Translations under genes and position numbers: made by a program | Assembly (NCBI GenBank): GCA_035582835.1 | Contig: JAYKAV010000778.1 | Location: 3,511,860-3,575,859, forward strand | Direction of reading: 5' to 3' | Source of the DNA: Phoebastria nigripes | Taxonomy: Eukaryota; Chordata; Aves; Procellariiformes; Diomedeidae | Length of the DNA: 64,000 bases | The notes under the pieces: model-generated | What the model saw: the letters and a program-made list of their open reading frames with translations, nothing else | Databases searched by the model: none | What the model was told of the DNA's origin: nothing | Shown: positions 1-11,964 of the stretch, piece after piece | Layout: each line of letters opens with the position of its first letter | Position numbering within the stretch: the first letter of the stretch is position 1

Positions 1-2711
1 CTTTGCTTTTGTTCTCTCAGATCTAGGATTTAAGAGAGGAAGTAGCTGCAGAACTTGGATCCAGTCCGTGTCTAAGTTCAGACCCTTCTCTGACACAAAT
101 ACCAAAGTCTCAATCGGCTATTGAGCATGACGGTAGTTCAGAGGGGGAAATTTGCTGTTTGTGCAGCTACGCTTGCAGCTGTTGCGCTACGGAGGGAGCA
201 TGACAGTCCTCGGGCTCTCCTCAGCAATGGGCTTGGAGTGGCAGCTGCCACTTAATGTAGTGTGGTAGCATCACATATAATGTAGCTGACTGTAGTAATG
301 TTTTAGCCCATGGCATGGTTGTTTTGTCACAGAGATATTGTGTTGATAGCTCTAGTGAAGTACCTAACAATAGTCAATGGGGAGAGAAAAGCTTATGGTC
401 TCAAAACAAATTCATAGGAAAAGCATTGAAATGGGAGTGTTGATATTCCATTTGAAATTTTACTAGTTCAGAAAACGAGACTTTTAAAACCTTGTAAAAT
501 TACAGACTACAAAAGCAATTTACTGAATCTGCCATACCTTTAAAAGTGTATCTCACTGAAAAGACTTTACAATGTCTCTGCTTACACATCCTGTTGCAAT
601 GCAGACTCGGCATCTGCTTTATTCATCCTTCGTTTGTATTCCATTATTTCACGATTTCTCCTGACCAGTTCTTAAATTTCTTAAATCTTAAACACCAGCA
701 TCTCCAAATGAGAGGAGCCTGGCTTCCAGTGAGAAGGACCTTACTGGTATGTCGCCTCCTCAGGCAAGCACAGCAGCATCCCTCCCTGTGGCAGCATATT
801 GCTGCTAATTAATTACCTATACATTGCTCTAGGCAGGAAGGCNCTTTCATCAAGAGCACCAAACAAGTAGTAGTTTTGTTTCCAGAGAAACCTCAAGGTA
901 TAATTATATACAGAGGGTGTCATGAGGTCACCTGTCTGAATTCATCAATATTAAGGGATTTGGAAGAGGGGAAGGGAGGTCGGAATGTGAGGGCTGAGAG
1001 TTCAGAAAGCAATTGGGTCACCTGAAATACAGCAGCCCTCCAACCTGAGGTCAAAAACAGGGGAAAAGGCAAAAATTAAAAAGGAGTCCCAAGTATAAAT
1101 GTTTAGTCAGTGATGGAAGAAATTAAGACTGAGGTGTATTCATCTAGGCTTTTCTACGGGATGCTTGGGAAGAAATCTGAGAAACCTGCATAAACTTGAA
1201 AGGAATACGTAATAAAGTAACAAGACAGTAGAGCGTTTAAGGACTAGAGAAGCGTGGATGAAGAGATAAGATGTAAAGGTCACTATGCAAGGACCTCACA
1301 AATTCTGTATTGCATGCATTCTTGACTATCTAAGTTTTAAAAGCGGAGAGAAATAAATCGATGTTACAAAGTGGAACAGAGTCTGGTCTGTTTTGCGCAG
1401 ATAAAGCTTACAAAATGTTGTGTATCACTGAGGAAAACAAAGCACAAAAGAAAGTTCTTCTGGGAAAAATAAAGACTGAAATCAAGAAACAAACAGGAAA
1501 TAACAACATTTATCCACACCTGCTGCCTTGCAGTTGCTGGAAATGGAACATCTTGGATGCGTCTATCTGCACTGGGCAAATAATTGCTGTTTACCGTCCT
1601 AGGGGAAAGTCTAGAAAGCACGGGGAGATCAAAATTCCTGGGGCATATCCTTCTTTTTCATAAAGTATAGTCAACGAAGCTATGATCACTTAGAACACCT
1701 AATGATATGCCTCCCCTAGTAACCAAACCTCTACTTTTCCCAGGTATGGCAATCTTAAAAATAGAAGAGCAGGAAAATTGTCCATTCCATTTATTCCATT
1801 TATACTGCTGAAATCTGAGTTAGAACAGATACTTCTTATCCCCCAGGAAAATGGTTTCTGTTAATATCTTGGTAAGGGATTCACCCCTGGGAAGTGTATG
1901 CACTCCACAAAGCTGTTGAAGAAAAGGCAGAGGGACACACTGCCTTTTTTCCACCTCCCACTCTCTTCTTCATTTGGCTCACTGTGCATATTAGGAGTAA
2001 AAGAGAGAGGCCAGGTTTTATTCCTGCCTGACTTTTTCAGTTTTCCAGAGATGAGCAAATACCCAAGATTGCACACCGATCTTAGTTCAAAGCACACTCT
2101 AGTCCTATATAAAAATTACTCCCCTTCTCCTTGCACTTTATGAATGGAAGAAGTAGATGACGGTCTTGTGTGGTTGAAAGCGAGGAAAGCAGGTTGGTGA
2201 GGCGCTCTCTACATTAGCAGTGCTATACTTTTTGGGTCTCCAAATTAGGATGCAGAAGAAGAATGCAGTCTCTGCCTTAGCCAAATGTAAAGGGAACCTT
2301 TTTGCATATTTTTGATATGTGATCTTATCAGCAGACAGCTTTTTCTTTTCAGTAAAATAAATCCTTGTAATTCCACAGTACAGAAATCTGACAGTACAGA
2401 AAGTAATTTTTATGATGGCTAAAAGTCTTTGCACAGCATATATTGCAGCTTATGATAATTATTTATTACTGGTGTTACCATTACTGAGTGTTTAATGCAC
2501 TTGTGGCCAGTGGGCAGAAAATAAGAAATACCTGGTGACAACAGCAAGAACGCACTTCTTCACATGGCAAGTAACTTTTTAAAGTTCCTGTCAGGCTGTA
2601 ATATTTTTTCCCCTCCATGCAAGAATATTAAAATAAAAACTTTGGATATATAAATCAGAGCAGGGTGAGTTCACTCCTGTGCCAAGAGGGAGCCAAATGA
2701 ATCCTGTAGAT

Positions 2712-2760
2712 GTTAAAGCTGAAAGGGACCTCCTTAGATCATCTTGTTCTGCCTCCCTTC
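2712..2760 (-). repeat. CR1-like LINE remnant, very degraded
   Basis: The stretch resembles the reverse complement of a CR1 3' region: GAAAGGGACC, then TAGATCATCTTGTTC, then a pyrimidine-rich CCTCCCTTCCC. In avian and reptilian CR1 the same order is GGAAGGGACC, GATCATCTAGTCC, then a C-rich run. Only about 50 bp can be aligned by eye, so subfamily and exact ends are uncertain. Confidence 0.45.
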
Positions 2761-4003
2761 CCATTGCTATTAACTGCTAGTGTCACAAGAGCAGAATCTT
2801 AAACAGCAAAAGTATGGAAAAGAAATACTGTGCTCTCCCCTCCGGCTGCTCATCAGTACATTAACATTTTCTACAAAATATTTACTACAGCTTTATTTGT
2901 CTATACCTTTCTATTTTCTTGTGTACCGTATCTAATATTCACATCATCACCTCTGCAGTGATGGTGAACTTTCTCTAGATAAGTTAGTCCATTGTAAGAC
3001 TGACCTTCCCCTAAGAACACCTTTTTCTCCTAATGCATAAAATGCATTTTCTTTTTTCTAGTTTCGGTCCATTACATCTTTTAATGTAATTCCTCACCAT
3101 CTTTATTGTCACTATAGTTAGATATTTATAGACAAATACGTCCCTTCCTTATTGCTTCAATATGGAGGCATGGAAGTGACAGCCAAATGATAAATAGAAA
3201 ATCTACTTGATAAACTGAGGAATCACATGAGAGAAAACTTTCAAAGGCATAAAGAGGCATTAACAATCCCAAGTGCAAACGTGTGTGTATGCACATGGGT
3301 GTGTAAAAGAGGAAGGAAAAAGAGAAAGGATTTTCAGCATGACTAATATTCCTCCATGAGGAATGATTCTTTTAAGGTGTTTTGAGAGCAGTGAGATGGA
3401 TCTATCAGTATGCAATTTTATGTATTTTCACTTCACAGAAACAACCAATCTGGAGATGAAATAAGGCATACAAGGTGATCCTGTCCACCTCTTTGCCATT
3501 AGGCATTGCATAATAACGCATCATGTTTTCTGCATTTTGCTGTGCAAGCCTTAAACAATAGGATTTCCTTGCTTGTCTGCGTTAGAGCCTGAGCCCATGG
3601 TTAAGCCCCAGGGCTCTGGGAGAGCGGGTCAACAGGAGCCGGCAGAGTGCCGCCATGACCGAAGCTATGCCATGCTTCCTTACCTGGCTGAACTAGGACC
3701 AGAGATACGCAAGTGTTCGTTATGAGCTTCATCCCCTTTCCCTCTAAGTCGTCTTCAGCTCCAGNACTCAAGTGTTTTACCATTTCCCCTTACATGGAAT
3801 TCATCATTTCACATGTGACTCTCCTTCCTTCTGTTTTAATGTTACCTTTCTTTTCCCTAAAAGGGTTATTGGAAATGTGTCCTTGAAAGGAATCTATCAT
3901 GACAATTTTATGCTCATAGCTGACTGCGCTTCCTGGTTTTCCAAAGGGTGCTCTTTCTTTCCCGTGTTTCTTATCTCACCAGTATGCTTATTAAAGCTTT
4001 TGA

Positions 4004-4008
4004 ATATC
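4004..4008. repeat. left target-site duplication of solo LTR
   Basis: ATATC lies immediately before the TG that opens the LTR and recurs directly after its closing CA at 4717-4721. A 5-bp duplication is typical of ERVL-type and some ERV1 integrations. Confidence 0.75.
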
Positions 4009-4125
4009 TGTGCTGGTTTTGGCTGGGATAGAGTTAGTTTTCTTCCCAGCAGATGGTATAGTGCTGTGTTTTGGATTTAGGATGAGAATAATGTTGATAA
4101 CACACTGATGTTTTAGTTGTTAGAA
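4009..4125 (+). repeat. first copy of duplicated LTR 5' segment
   Basis: The segment opens TGTGCTGGTTTTGGCTGGG, then ATAGAGTTAGTTTTCTTCCC, and later has TGTTGATAACACACTGATG and TTTTAGTTGTT. The order is repeated from 4126, but with many substitutions and a different middle (ATGGTATAGTGCTG here, CTAGTATGGGGCTA there). Confidence 0.8.
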
Positions 4126-4232
4126 TGTGCTGGCTTTGGCTGGGATAGAGTTTTCTTCACAGAAGCTAGTATGGGGCTATGTTTTGGATTTGTGCTGGAA
4201 ACAGTGTTGATAACACAGGGATGTTTTAGTTA
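4126..4232 (+). repeat. second copy of duplicated LTR 5' segment
   Basis: The copy begins TGTGCTGGCTTTGGCTGGG, continues through AGCTAGTATGGGGCTATG, and ends at GATGTTTTAGTTA, where the unique part of the LTR begins. Its divergence from the first copy is too high for a recent tandem duplication in an LTR this well preserved. The two segments probably come from different LTR subfamilies. Confidence 0.75.
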
Positions 4233-4380
4233 GTGCTGAGCAGTGCTAACACAGAGCCAAGGCCTTTTCTGCTCCTCACCCCACCCCACCAGCGAGTAGG
4301 CTGGGGGTGCACAAGAAGCTGGGAGGGGACACAGCCGGGACAGCTCACCCCAACTGACCAAAGGGATGTTCCACACCATA

Positions 4381-4404
4381 TGACGTCATGCTCAGCATAT
4401 AAAA
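4381..4404 (+). promoter_or_regulatory. LTR promoter: CRE plus TATA box
   Basis: A perfect cAMP-response element palindrome TGACGTCA (4381-4388) lies 9 bp before TATAAAA (4398-4404). Transcription would be expected to start about 25-30 bp downstream, near 4430, and run toward the proposed NDST4 start on the same strand. Present activity cannot be judged from sequence. Confidence 0.65.
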
Positions 4405-4584
4405 CTGGGGGAAGAAGAAGGAAGGGGGAGGACATTCGGAGTGATGGCGTTTGTCTTCCCAAGTAACTATTCTGCGTGATGGAGCCCTGCTTTCCTGGAG
4501 ATGGCTGAACACCTGCCTGCCAGTGGGAAGGAGTGAATGAATTCCTTGTTTTGTTTGCTTGCGTGCATGGCTTTTGCTTTACCT

Positions 4585-4590
4585 ATTAAA
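4585..4590 (+). terminator. LTR polyadenylation signal ATTAAA
   Basis: ATTAAA is followed by CTGTCTTTATCTC and a pyrimidine-rich stretch, the usual arrangement at the R/U5 boundary of LTRs. It lies about 180 bp after the TATA box, as expected for an LTR. Confidence 0.6.
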
Positions 4591-4716
4591 CTGTCTTTAT
4601 CTCAACCCACAAGTTTTCTCACTTTTACTCTTCCGATTCTCTCCCTCATCCCACCAGGGGGGAGTGAGCGAGCGGCTGCGTGGGGCTTAGTTGCCAGCTG
4701 GGGTTAAACCACGACA

Positions 4717-4721
4717 ATATC
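4717..4721. repeat. right target-site duplication of solo LTR
   Basis: ATATC follows the terminal CA of the LTR and matches 4004-4008 exactly. Confidence 0.75.
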
Positions 4722-7700
4722 TTTATACCATTTGCCTAGTATTGATTTTCTGCTTTCTGAATACCNGAGTACTTGCCTAGCGCTCTTCTGATATATCATC
4801 TGAATGCAGGCTATTTTTTCCTATTATGCAAATATTTTTTTTACTGAGAGTTTGATCTGTTTTCATGTATATTAAAGGGTGTAACAGCTATTACTGTTAT
4901 CAGTAGCTGCAACTTGCTTATATCCTGAAACAAATAATGTTAACTCTGGTGGTAAAAGCTTAGTAAAAGATATACATATAAAGTGTTGGAAAAACAAAAA
5001 TGGTCCAGTGGGCTGGGAGGAAATGGCTAGTTGATTCCTCAGACTGACCGATTTAAATATTGCTGAATATCAAGTTTTACCCATTATAAAAACTTCACAG
5101 GATGATGTCACATTGGTTTTCAGTTTAGTTCAGGTCTGTTTTTTTTTTTCAAAAAAAGGCTTTTTTTTGCTATGGTTCAAAGCGCCATAAAGTACATGCA
5201 GAGACGGTAGCATAGCAACCACAAAAAAGTAAGTTTAAACACTGAGAAAATGAGCTTTTTGCTTTCTAATAGCAGAGCTTTCATGTTCATATCTTCTTGC
5301 TGCGTTTGAAACACCTGTTTCTATTTCAGCTGACTGACTTCGCTTCATTCTTTCAGTACAGAAAGCTGTGTGGCAGTCCTGAATTACAATTAAGTAAGCC
5401 TGTTTTCTGTGAATATTCTCTGGTCATCGACAAACGGCGACCAGAATTTTGAATGGTGAGGAATTAATTTAGTTTTAAAATTAAATTAACATTTCCTTGA
5501 AATGGAAATGTTTTTTGGTATGAAACAGAATTGGTTCCCACAATGGGCACGAGAATAAACCTACTTTTGGCTGCTGACTCAGGAAAATTTTAGTGATCAC
5601 ATCAAATAAATCCAAGCAATAACCACTGTGATTTTTTAAATCCATTTTAAGGCTGTGTGCCCTGTCTGCACAATAATGTGAACTCTGTCTGGACAGCTGA
5701 GGGACTGAGAGTTCAGTATTTGGCACATTGTTGACTTTTCTTGTTTACCTGAATTGAGTCGAAGGCTGTGACTCATCTCAGATTTGCATCTTTGTTTTAC
5801 AAGTTCTTGGTGTCTGGAAAAGTGGATGTGAAATGCTGACTTAAATAGCATCTCCTGCTAGTAACATCTCCTCTGCACACCTGTGAAACTACATAACAAG
5901 AAAAGCAGTGGAGAATAACCAATGAAGACTTTTAAACTGTTTCTGGTTTGAATCTTTGTTTAGTTAACCTTGAATCCTTTTGCATTCTCTATTATATTTT
6001 TAATTAGGGTAATTCTTCCTGCTGATATATTAACTGCAACAGACACAAAGATCTTTGAATCATAGAAAGGTAGAAAGTATACCACACCAGGTACACCCTC
6101 AAACCGTGATTTATCCTGAAATGAAATGATTTCTACCAAACTGGATTCTCACTATCCCGACACTGCAGTTAATGACAAGTGATCTTTTGGTCAGGTTTAT
6201 CTGTATTTTCACCCATTTTCCCTTCCGAGCTGTCAGCCTCCCAGACATACACTGGAAGGTCTCTAAACTTATATGAGAAAAAAATAGTTCCAAATATGCC
6301 ATTGCAGATTTTGCAATTGTGTTGGCTTGTTTCCAAATACATTTAAAGTATTCCGATGTATCTGTGTTCAAATTATGCAATTTTTCGGCCGCCTCTGTGC
6401 TCCTTGTTAACGTGGGAATGCGTGAGGCGGAAGAGACATGTTCATGGAAGTTGGATCTCTGTCAGACATATTGCGGTGTCTATGAAAGGCAAAGATTAGG
6501 ATAAAAAGGCAGGAAATGACTGAACAGACCTCCTGGTTGTTAACATGATGGCTTCACTTGTCTATGACCTGGAGGGCTTCCAATCACCAGTGTTTTGGAT
6601 GAGAGGTTGAAGAGCTGACAGCTTGCTGTACTTGACCCCGCACAATTTCCCTACCGCCTACAGGATCCCAGCTGGGGCAAAGGGTGCTCAGGACCCCCCC
6701 GGGGCGATCATGCCCCGATATCCCCTGTGCCAGCGGGGCCAGAGCTGCAACACAAGGGTGGGGGGACAGGTGGTTTCTTCTTCTGGCAGGGCTACGACAC
6801 AGGGCGGAGAGCTTCTGCAATGCCCCCAAATGAGTTTTCGCCTCCAAATGTGTACAGAATGAAAATAATTCTCTATTCTTATACGATAATTACAAATATT
6901 ACACTTTCTCTCCAATTTTTCCAGCCCTGATTTTCCATGAAAAGCAAGTCAAAATCAGAAGTTCTTAAAGAGATTTTTACCCCATTATCATGAAGCGGAA
7001 ATCTGCTATGACTTAAAAAAAACAACCAAACAGAAAAAAACCCGTATAACTTCAGTGAATCTTTTGCATGACTAAACTTCTAGGATGCACTTTAGTATGT
7101 AGTTTTCCATTACTAACACAATCTCTCTTTAAGTTTTCCTCTTCCAGCTACAATTCTGTTGGCAGCATTTCAGTTGTTGTAGAAGTAGTGCTATAATACT
7201 TCACACCAAGCTGTGCAAAGCCTTTAAAATTACGGAGCTTTACAATGAACCTAAAATTCTTATGTCCGTGTCACAGCAGGATTATCCAAAGCCCAGAGGT
7301 TATGCAAATTGGCTATAGTTATGCAGAGCAGAGCTGTGAAGAAAATACTAATATCCTCACTCCACACCTCATTCATATCTAATGGAAGATAGATCCACTG
7401 CCATAATTAGTGTTCTTATTTATGACTTACATAATTTTTCAATACATGCTATTGGCACATCTTCATTTTCCATATAAGTTTTGCATTGGAATGTCATTAC
7501 TGATAACTTACTAGCAGTAAAATAACAACAATAGAAAGAACAACAGTGTTGGAGAATTACTGATTATTGAATAATATGCTGTTAAAAAATCTGAAGTGTT
7601 CATGTTTTTTCACAAGTGTATTAGATAGAGCCAGTAGTTGTTCTATAGTTAAAGCTGGAGTTTCCTATTATAAGATTTATTTATTTATTTTTCAAATTAA

Positions 7701-9017
7701 ACCTATCTTGGAAAAAACATATGCTTTGATTAGCTGGAATTTACTAAAATCTGCATTCTGTCAAAAAAAGGAACAATTTCATATATTTATATAGTCTATG
7801 GGATTTTCTCATAGATCATTACATTTTCTAGACAACTCTTGGAAAAGGGAGAAAGGAAAGAGGATCAGAAAGTGACTACAGCCCAGCCTAAAGTAGGAAG
7901 GGAAAGGTTGACTAGAGTCCATTAAAGCAGAATCTGAGCCAGAAAAAAAAAAAANCAGACCCTTTTTGATTCTTGTGTCATTTAGCAAATCAGGAGTAAA
8001 GAAAGAAGAAAAAAGGAAATTGAGAGATTTTGTACATCAGGAAACTTTGTTCTTTTTCTCTCCCATGACTAAATGCTAGAGCTACCTGTTGCTCAGTGGT
8101 AATGTGTATTTCTGTCAACACCATGTTTGAATCCAGTGCAGTCAGATGCAATTCCATTAGTGACACTACATTTGAAATGTCAGGCCTGAATTTTTAGCCC
8201 TAAATAGAACAGCAATTACACTTGCAAAGCAATTATTAAGCTTCCTTCTTTCTCATCCTCCCTTTCAGTAGTCTATGTGACCGTAAAAACATGTCATTCT
8301 AGAAAGCCTCAAATAAATTTATTGGAGTTCATTTTTTAATTGTTATTTTTGACCTAATGTATGTATTCTTGTATTTCCCAATATAAAGGGGTGTTTGGAA
8401 ATACTTATTTTCCCTATTGTGTTTATAAAAGTTGAAAATGTTGAAGTTATTTAACCAGTGTTAAACAATATGTCTATCGAGAACATACAAATATTCAACT
8501 CCAAGATGTGATTGTACAGAAATACTCCACTGCTATACTACTTTAAATAAGGATAATACAGATTGATGGATACAAATGCAACGAAGTGTCATTAACTCAC
8601 TTTTTAAATAATCATTGAACATGCAAATTAATGAGACAAGAACTCCACAGAAGTGCAGAAAAACACAATCTACCGAATATTGAATTAGTTAAGAGCTGAA
8701 AATTGTAATTTACAGAGCATAGACCCTTATATTAACTGCAAGTTTCCTATAATTCTTCTCTTTCGTTGAATCTACCTATTTTTGGAGCCTGACTAGTATA
8801 GACAGCCACAACCTGCTTTTTCCCGCTCTTTCCAGATTCCCGAAGTAGCGGAGGGCAGAAAATGAGGTATATGGCTCCAGAGAGGAGGTGCTGGCTGCCA
8901 GCGCAGACTTACACGGCAGCAAGGGGAGAGCCCCTACAGCTCTCTCTGGACCCCCAGGTGGAGACCAGGCTTCAGATATGAGATCTGGATGGAAAATTCA
9001 ATTCAGAGTAAAAAAAA
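4722..9017. other. non-coding DNA, no gene seen
   Basis: AT-rich sequence with short poly(T)/poly(A) runs (5140-5172, 7016-7043, 7946-7958). A locally GC-richer patch at 6600-6840 has several overlapping open frames on both strands, the usual result of fewer stop codons, and none resembles a known protein. A possible 20-bp CR1 tail trace lies near 6056-6076. Confidence 0.55.
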
Positions 9018-9052
9018 NNNNNNNNNNNNNNNNNNNNNNNNNNNNNNNNNNN
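9018..9052. other. assembly gap (35 N)
   Basis: A run of 35 N follows a poly(A) tract and precedes a C-rich tract. True length is unknown. Two apparent open frames cross it and are therefore meaningless. Confidence 0.98.
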
Positions 9053-11690
9053 CTCCCCCCCACCCTGCTCCTGATTGTATATCTGGGATGTCTCCAAGCC
9101 CGCTATTGGGAACAGGATTAATCTTGGCATTTCTCATTATAGAAGAACAGGTCTTCTTGGACTTTAGAGCTGTTATATGAAAATAAAGAAAGAATAAGAA
9201 AAAAGAAATAAGAGTAAGGAAAAAAAAAAGAGAAGAAATACTCTTTCTTTATCATTAGTAGATTTCTACAGTAGACTTCTTAGAATCTCTTTTATTCAGT
9301 GTGTTAACACTAATGGCACTAAATACCATTAGTATTTATTGAATAGAGTCCCCCTTATAACTTTTCCTTGAACTAGTTATGAGATTTTGTCCCTTTTCTG
9401 GTGCAAGTTACATCGGACTTGCTGCTCTCCCTGTATTTGTCAGTAGACTGCTCTTGCTCCTGGACAGTGCCTCTGTATCCAGACATCATGTGGAGTGCCC
9501 TACCTGAAGGCCACACCATCCCCGATGAACTCTACCTCTTTATAGTCAACTCTCATGCAATATTCTGCATTCAGTCTGCACCTTCTGTCCATCTTCAATG
9601 AGCTATGGCATCCAGTAAGATCATACCATAGATGCCTAAAATACACTTTCTGTTCACCTTTGTTTTGCTGCGGTTCTTTGGCAGATGGAAAGAGGCTTCA
9701 CATCCCTACAGGGGCAGTGAAACATGCAATGGGCAGAAGTAGTACTTTTGTATCTGTTCCTGTTCGTTGCTTTTCTTTCCTACTCCGTGAAGATTTCTGA
9801 AATGACAGCAATGAGAAACTACTGTAAGCCTCCCTGGACCACTTATGTTGGTAAACAGTTAGCGAAACAAGTAATGCCACAGACTTAAACCTCACTGACT
9901 GAACTCCAGGGTCGAGTATAGCATTTACAGTGGGGCTTGTCATTAGTATCGCTACTGGAATATAGATTTAAAAAAAAAGAACGTAACCATCACTGTACTT
10001 ATACAACTTAGCTGAGATAATATGGGGTAGAATACACATATTTTTTCACATTTGGCTAAAGCAATTTGCAGCAGTCCCAAATTCTGATACCTGTGTTTGC
10101 ATCTGAGAAGCATCTTTTTCCAGGAAGGGCTCTTTGTGGGCACATCCGCGCCAGGACCGCAGGGTGCATTTCCCCATCTTGCAGCTCAGCTGCACCATGC
10201 CAAGTCGAGGCCCAAGGGACCACCTTCCCCGNCCCCCCCATAAACACACACATGCTATGAGCTCAACTGCAAGCCAACTTATGAACAGAAATGGGGAAGC
10301 AACCCAGCAAACTCCAACAGGCTTTTCTATCTGGATGATCAAAGGACCTTGAGGCGAGCTATACTCACCTCAGGTGTTAGACTCNGCCAGTGGTTTTACT
10401 CTTAGAAGGAGTTACATGCTAACATTAATAAAAATACAGAATCCTGGCCCTAAGTGACATACACACATTTCAAAGACGACATCTTATTTTCTGCCTAAAG
10501 TCAGTCAAGTGCAGTGAATTGAAAGAATAGATCCCCTAAGTCTTAAGCAAATATTTCTCATTAAACAAACTTAATTTTTAATGGAAGTTTGAAGGTAAAC
10601 AGTATACTATTCAGAGCAATAATTATTACTGTTTAATTCAGGAGGCCTTCATCAATACATCAACCAATCTGATTTCAGTCAAAATCTGGGAACTTATCAC
10701 CTCTAGAGACTTCATCAGAGTCATCCCCAATCCAACTGAATCATTTAAGGACATTTGTAAAGGATTTTTCTTCATATGAATTTTACTGTCATTGCCTGAA
10801 ACAATATTACCTGAAACACTGGGGACACTTAATACTTTTTAATTGTAGACATATAACTATGAGGCTCCGACTCCCCTGAAAGGGGAATTCTCCTCTCTCC
10901 AACCACTATACATGAACTTAGACCCCCATACTCTCTCTTATGTCCAGTGTAGACAATGTGAACAACTTATTGTGACACAACTCTGCAGTAGTGCTCACGA
11001 AGCAGGTAAATAAGGATAGGAGAGAAATTTAATATATGAGGTTATTTTAGAGGGGCATGGATCTTTCCATGCTTCAGCTACCCAGCTGAGAAAGATTGAA
11101 GTCCAGGGCCTTGTGCTGACAACACATCAAAATCAGAGAAGCACAAAAGTAAATTAAAACATTATGGTGAGTTCACCCATGCATTCCACAGGAAAAAAAT
11201 ACCAGATACAATACGGACATGCAGATTATTTCACTGTACCCAAGACACATCTCTACAAATGCTATTCCCAAGACTGACAACACAAACCTGTGTCCTTTTT
11301 CTTATGGGTTTGTTCAACCAACTTTAATAAAAGAGAGCACTTGCTGTGACTTAGTGACTTGAACAGAAAATTGTAAGCCAAAATGTGATGGTTTTTCCAT
11401 CACAACCTACAATTAGGTAATCTACAAAATTAATTTCCTTCACCTTTAATGAGGTTCTGTTATGTGGTTTGGTGTGCATTATTGTGTGTATTAGTCATAG
11501 CTTGACTGAAGGGAAATGCCGCATCAAATTTATTGTAACAGCAATTTTCCTTAAAGTATATTAACACAGATGAATTGGCAGATCCCTAATACATGGCTTA
11601 AACCTATCTTTTATACAATATTGCCCTCTATAGGAGCACAAGAAGTAACAGATTTGAAATAAGCATGCTGCTGTTCTTTTGTCTTATTAA

Positions 11691-11705
11691 TTTTTTTTTT
11701 TTTTT
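11691..11705. repeat. poly(T) tract
   Basis: Fifteen uninterrupted T between TTATTAA and AATAATA. It may be a decayed retroposon tail, but no element body is recognisable beside it. Confidence 0.85.
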
Positions 11706-11926
11706 AATAATATCTACTTTCTTAAAACGCTTTTCTTTTTAACGTAAAAGCTTTATGCCATCAGGAAAATCAACCTATCACACTCTCATCATTTAATCTA
11801 TTTCCTTCAAGCCTACATTTCATATTGTAACAAATATCTCTATTACTGGTGTTTAGCTTTTATATGATAATTTCAGTTCACAGAGTCACTGCTCAAAGTG
11901 TGTATGCTTTTCTGCCATGTTTTTTT

Positions 11927-11964
11927 AAAAAAAAAAAAAAGCCAACAACAACAACAACAAAAAA
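11927..11964. repeat. poly(A) followed by (CAA)n
   Basis: An A run to 11940 is followed by GCC and (AAC)n/(CAA)n, then AAAAAACAC. Simple sequence with no attached element identified. Confidence 0.8.

Larger units (their letters stand above)
1..4008. other. upstream non-coding flank, AT-rich
   Basis: No coding signal is seen. The short open frames (for example 1361-1663 on + and 2138-2434 on -) overlap each other on opposite strands, match no family I recognise and lack splice context. The only identifiable content is a small CR1-like remnant near 2.7 kb and a G/T-rich stretch near 3280-3305. If the NDST4 start proposed near 20.2 kb is right, this is intergenic DNA 5' of the gene. Confidence 0.6.
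4009..4716 (+). mobile_element. solo LTR of an avian endogenous retrovirus (ERVL-like)
   Basis: A 708-bp element starts TGTGCTGGTTTTGGCTGGG and ends GGTTAAACCACGACA, so it has the TG...CA termini of an LTR. It is flanked by the 5-bp duplication ATATC. It contains U3-type control sites (TGACGTCA at 4381, TATAAAA at 4398), a polyadenylation signal ATTAAA at 4585-4590 and the pyrimidine-rich 3' part seen in bird LTRs of this family. No internal gag, pol or env sequence is adjacent, so this is a solo LTR left by recombination between two LTRs. The 5' end is unusual because about 110 bp appear twice (4009-4125 and 4126-4232) in clearly different versions. Family recognition comes from general knowledge of avian repeats. 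The 5-bp duplication favours ERVL over ERVK, but class is not proven here. The well preserved ends and duplication suggest a younger insertion than the CR1 fragments. Confidence 0.88.

Noticed and set aside
6056..6076. Possible CR1 tail (TGAATCATAGAAAGGTAGAA)
   Set aside because: Only about 20 bases match and nothing CR1-like follows.
8888..9180. Frames crossing the N gap
   Set aside because: They translate through 35 unknown bases and depend on an arbitrary gap length.
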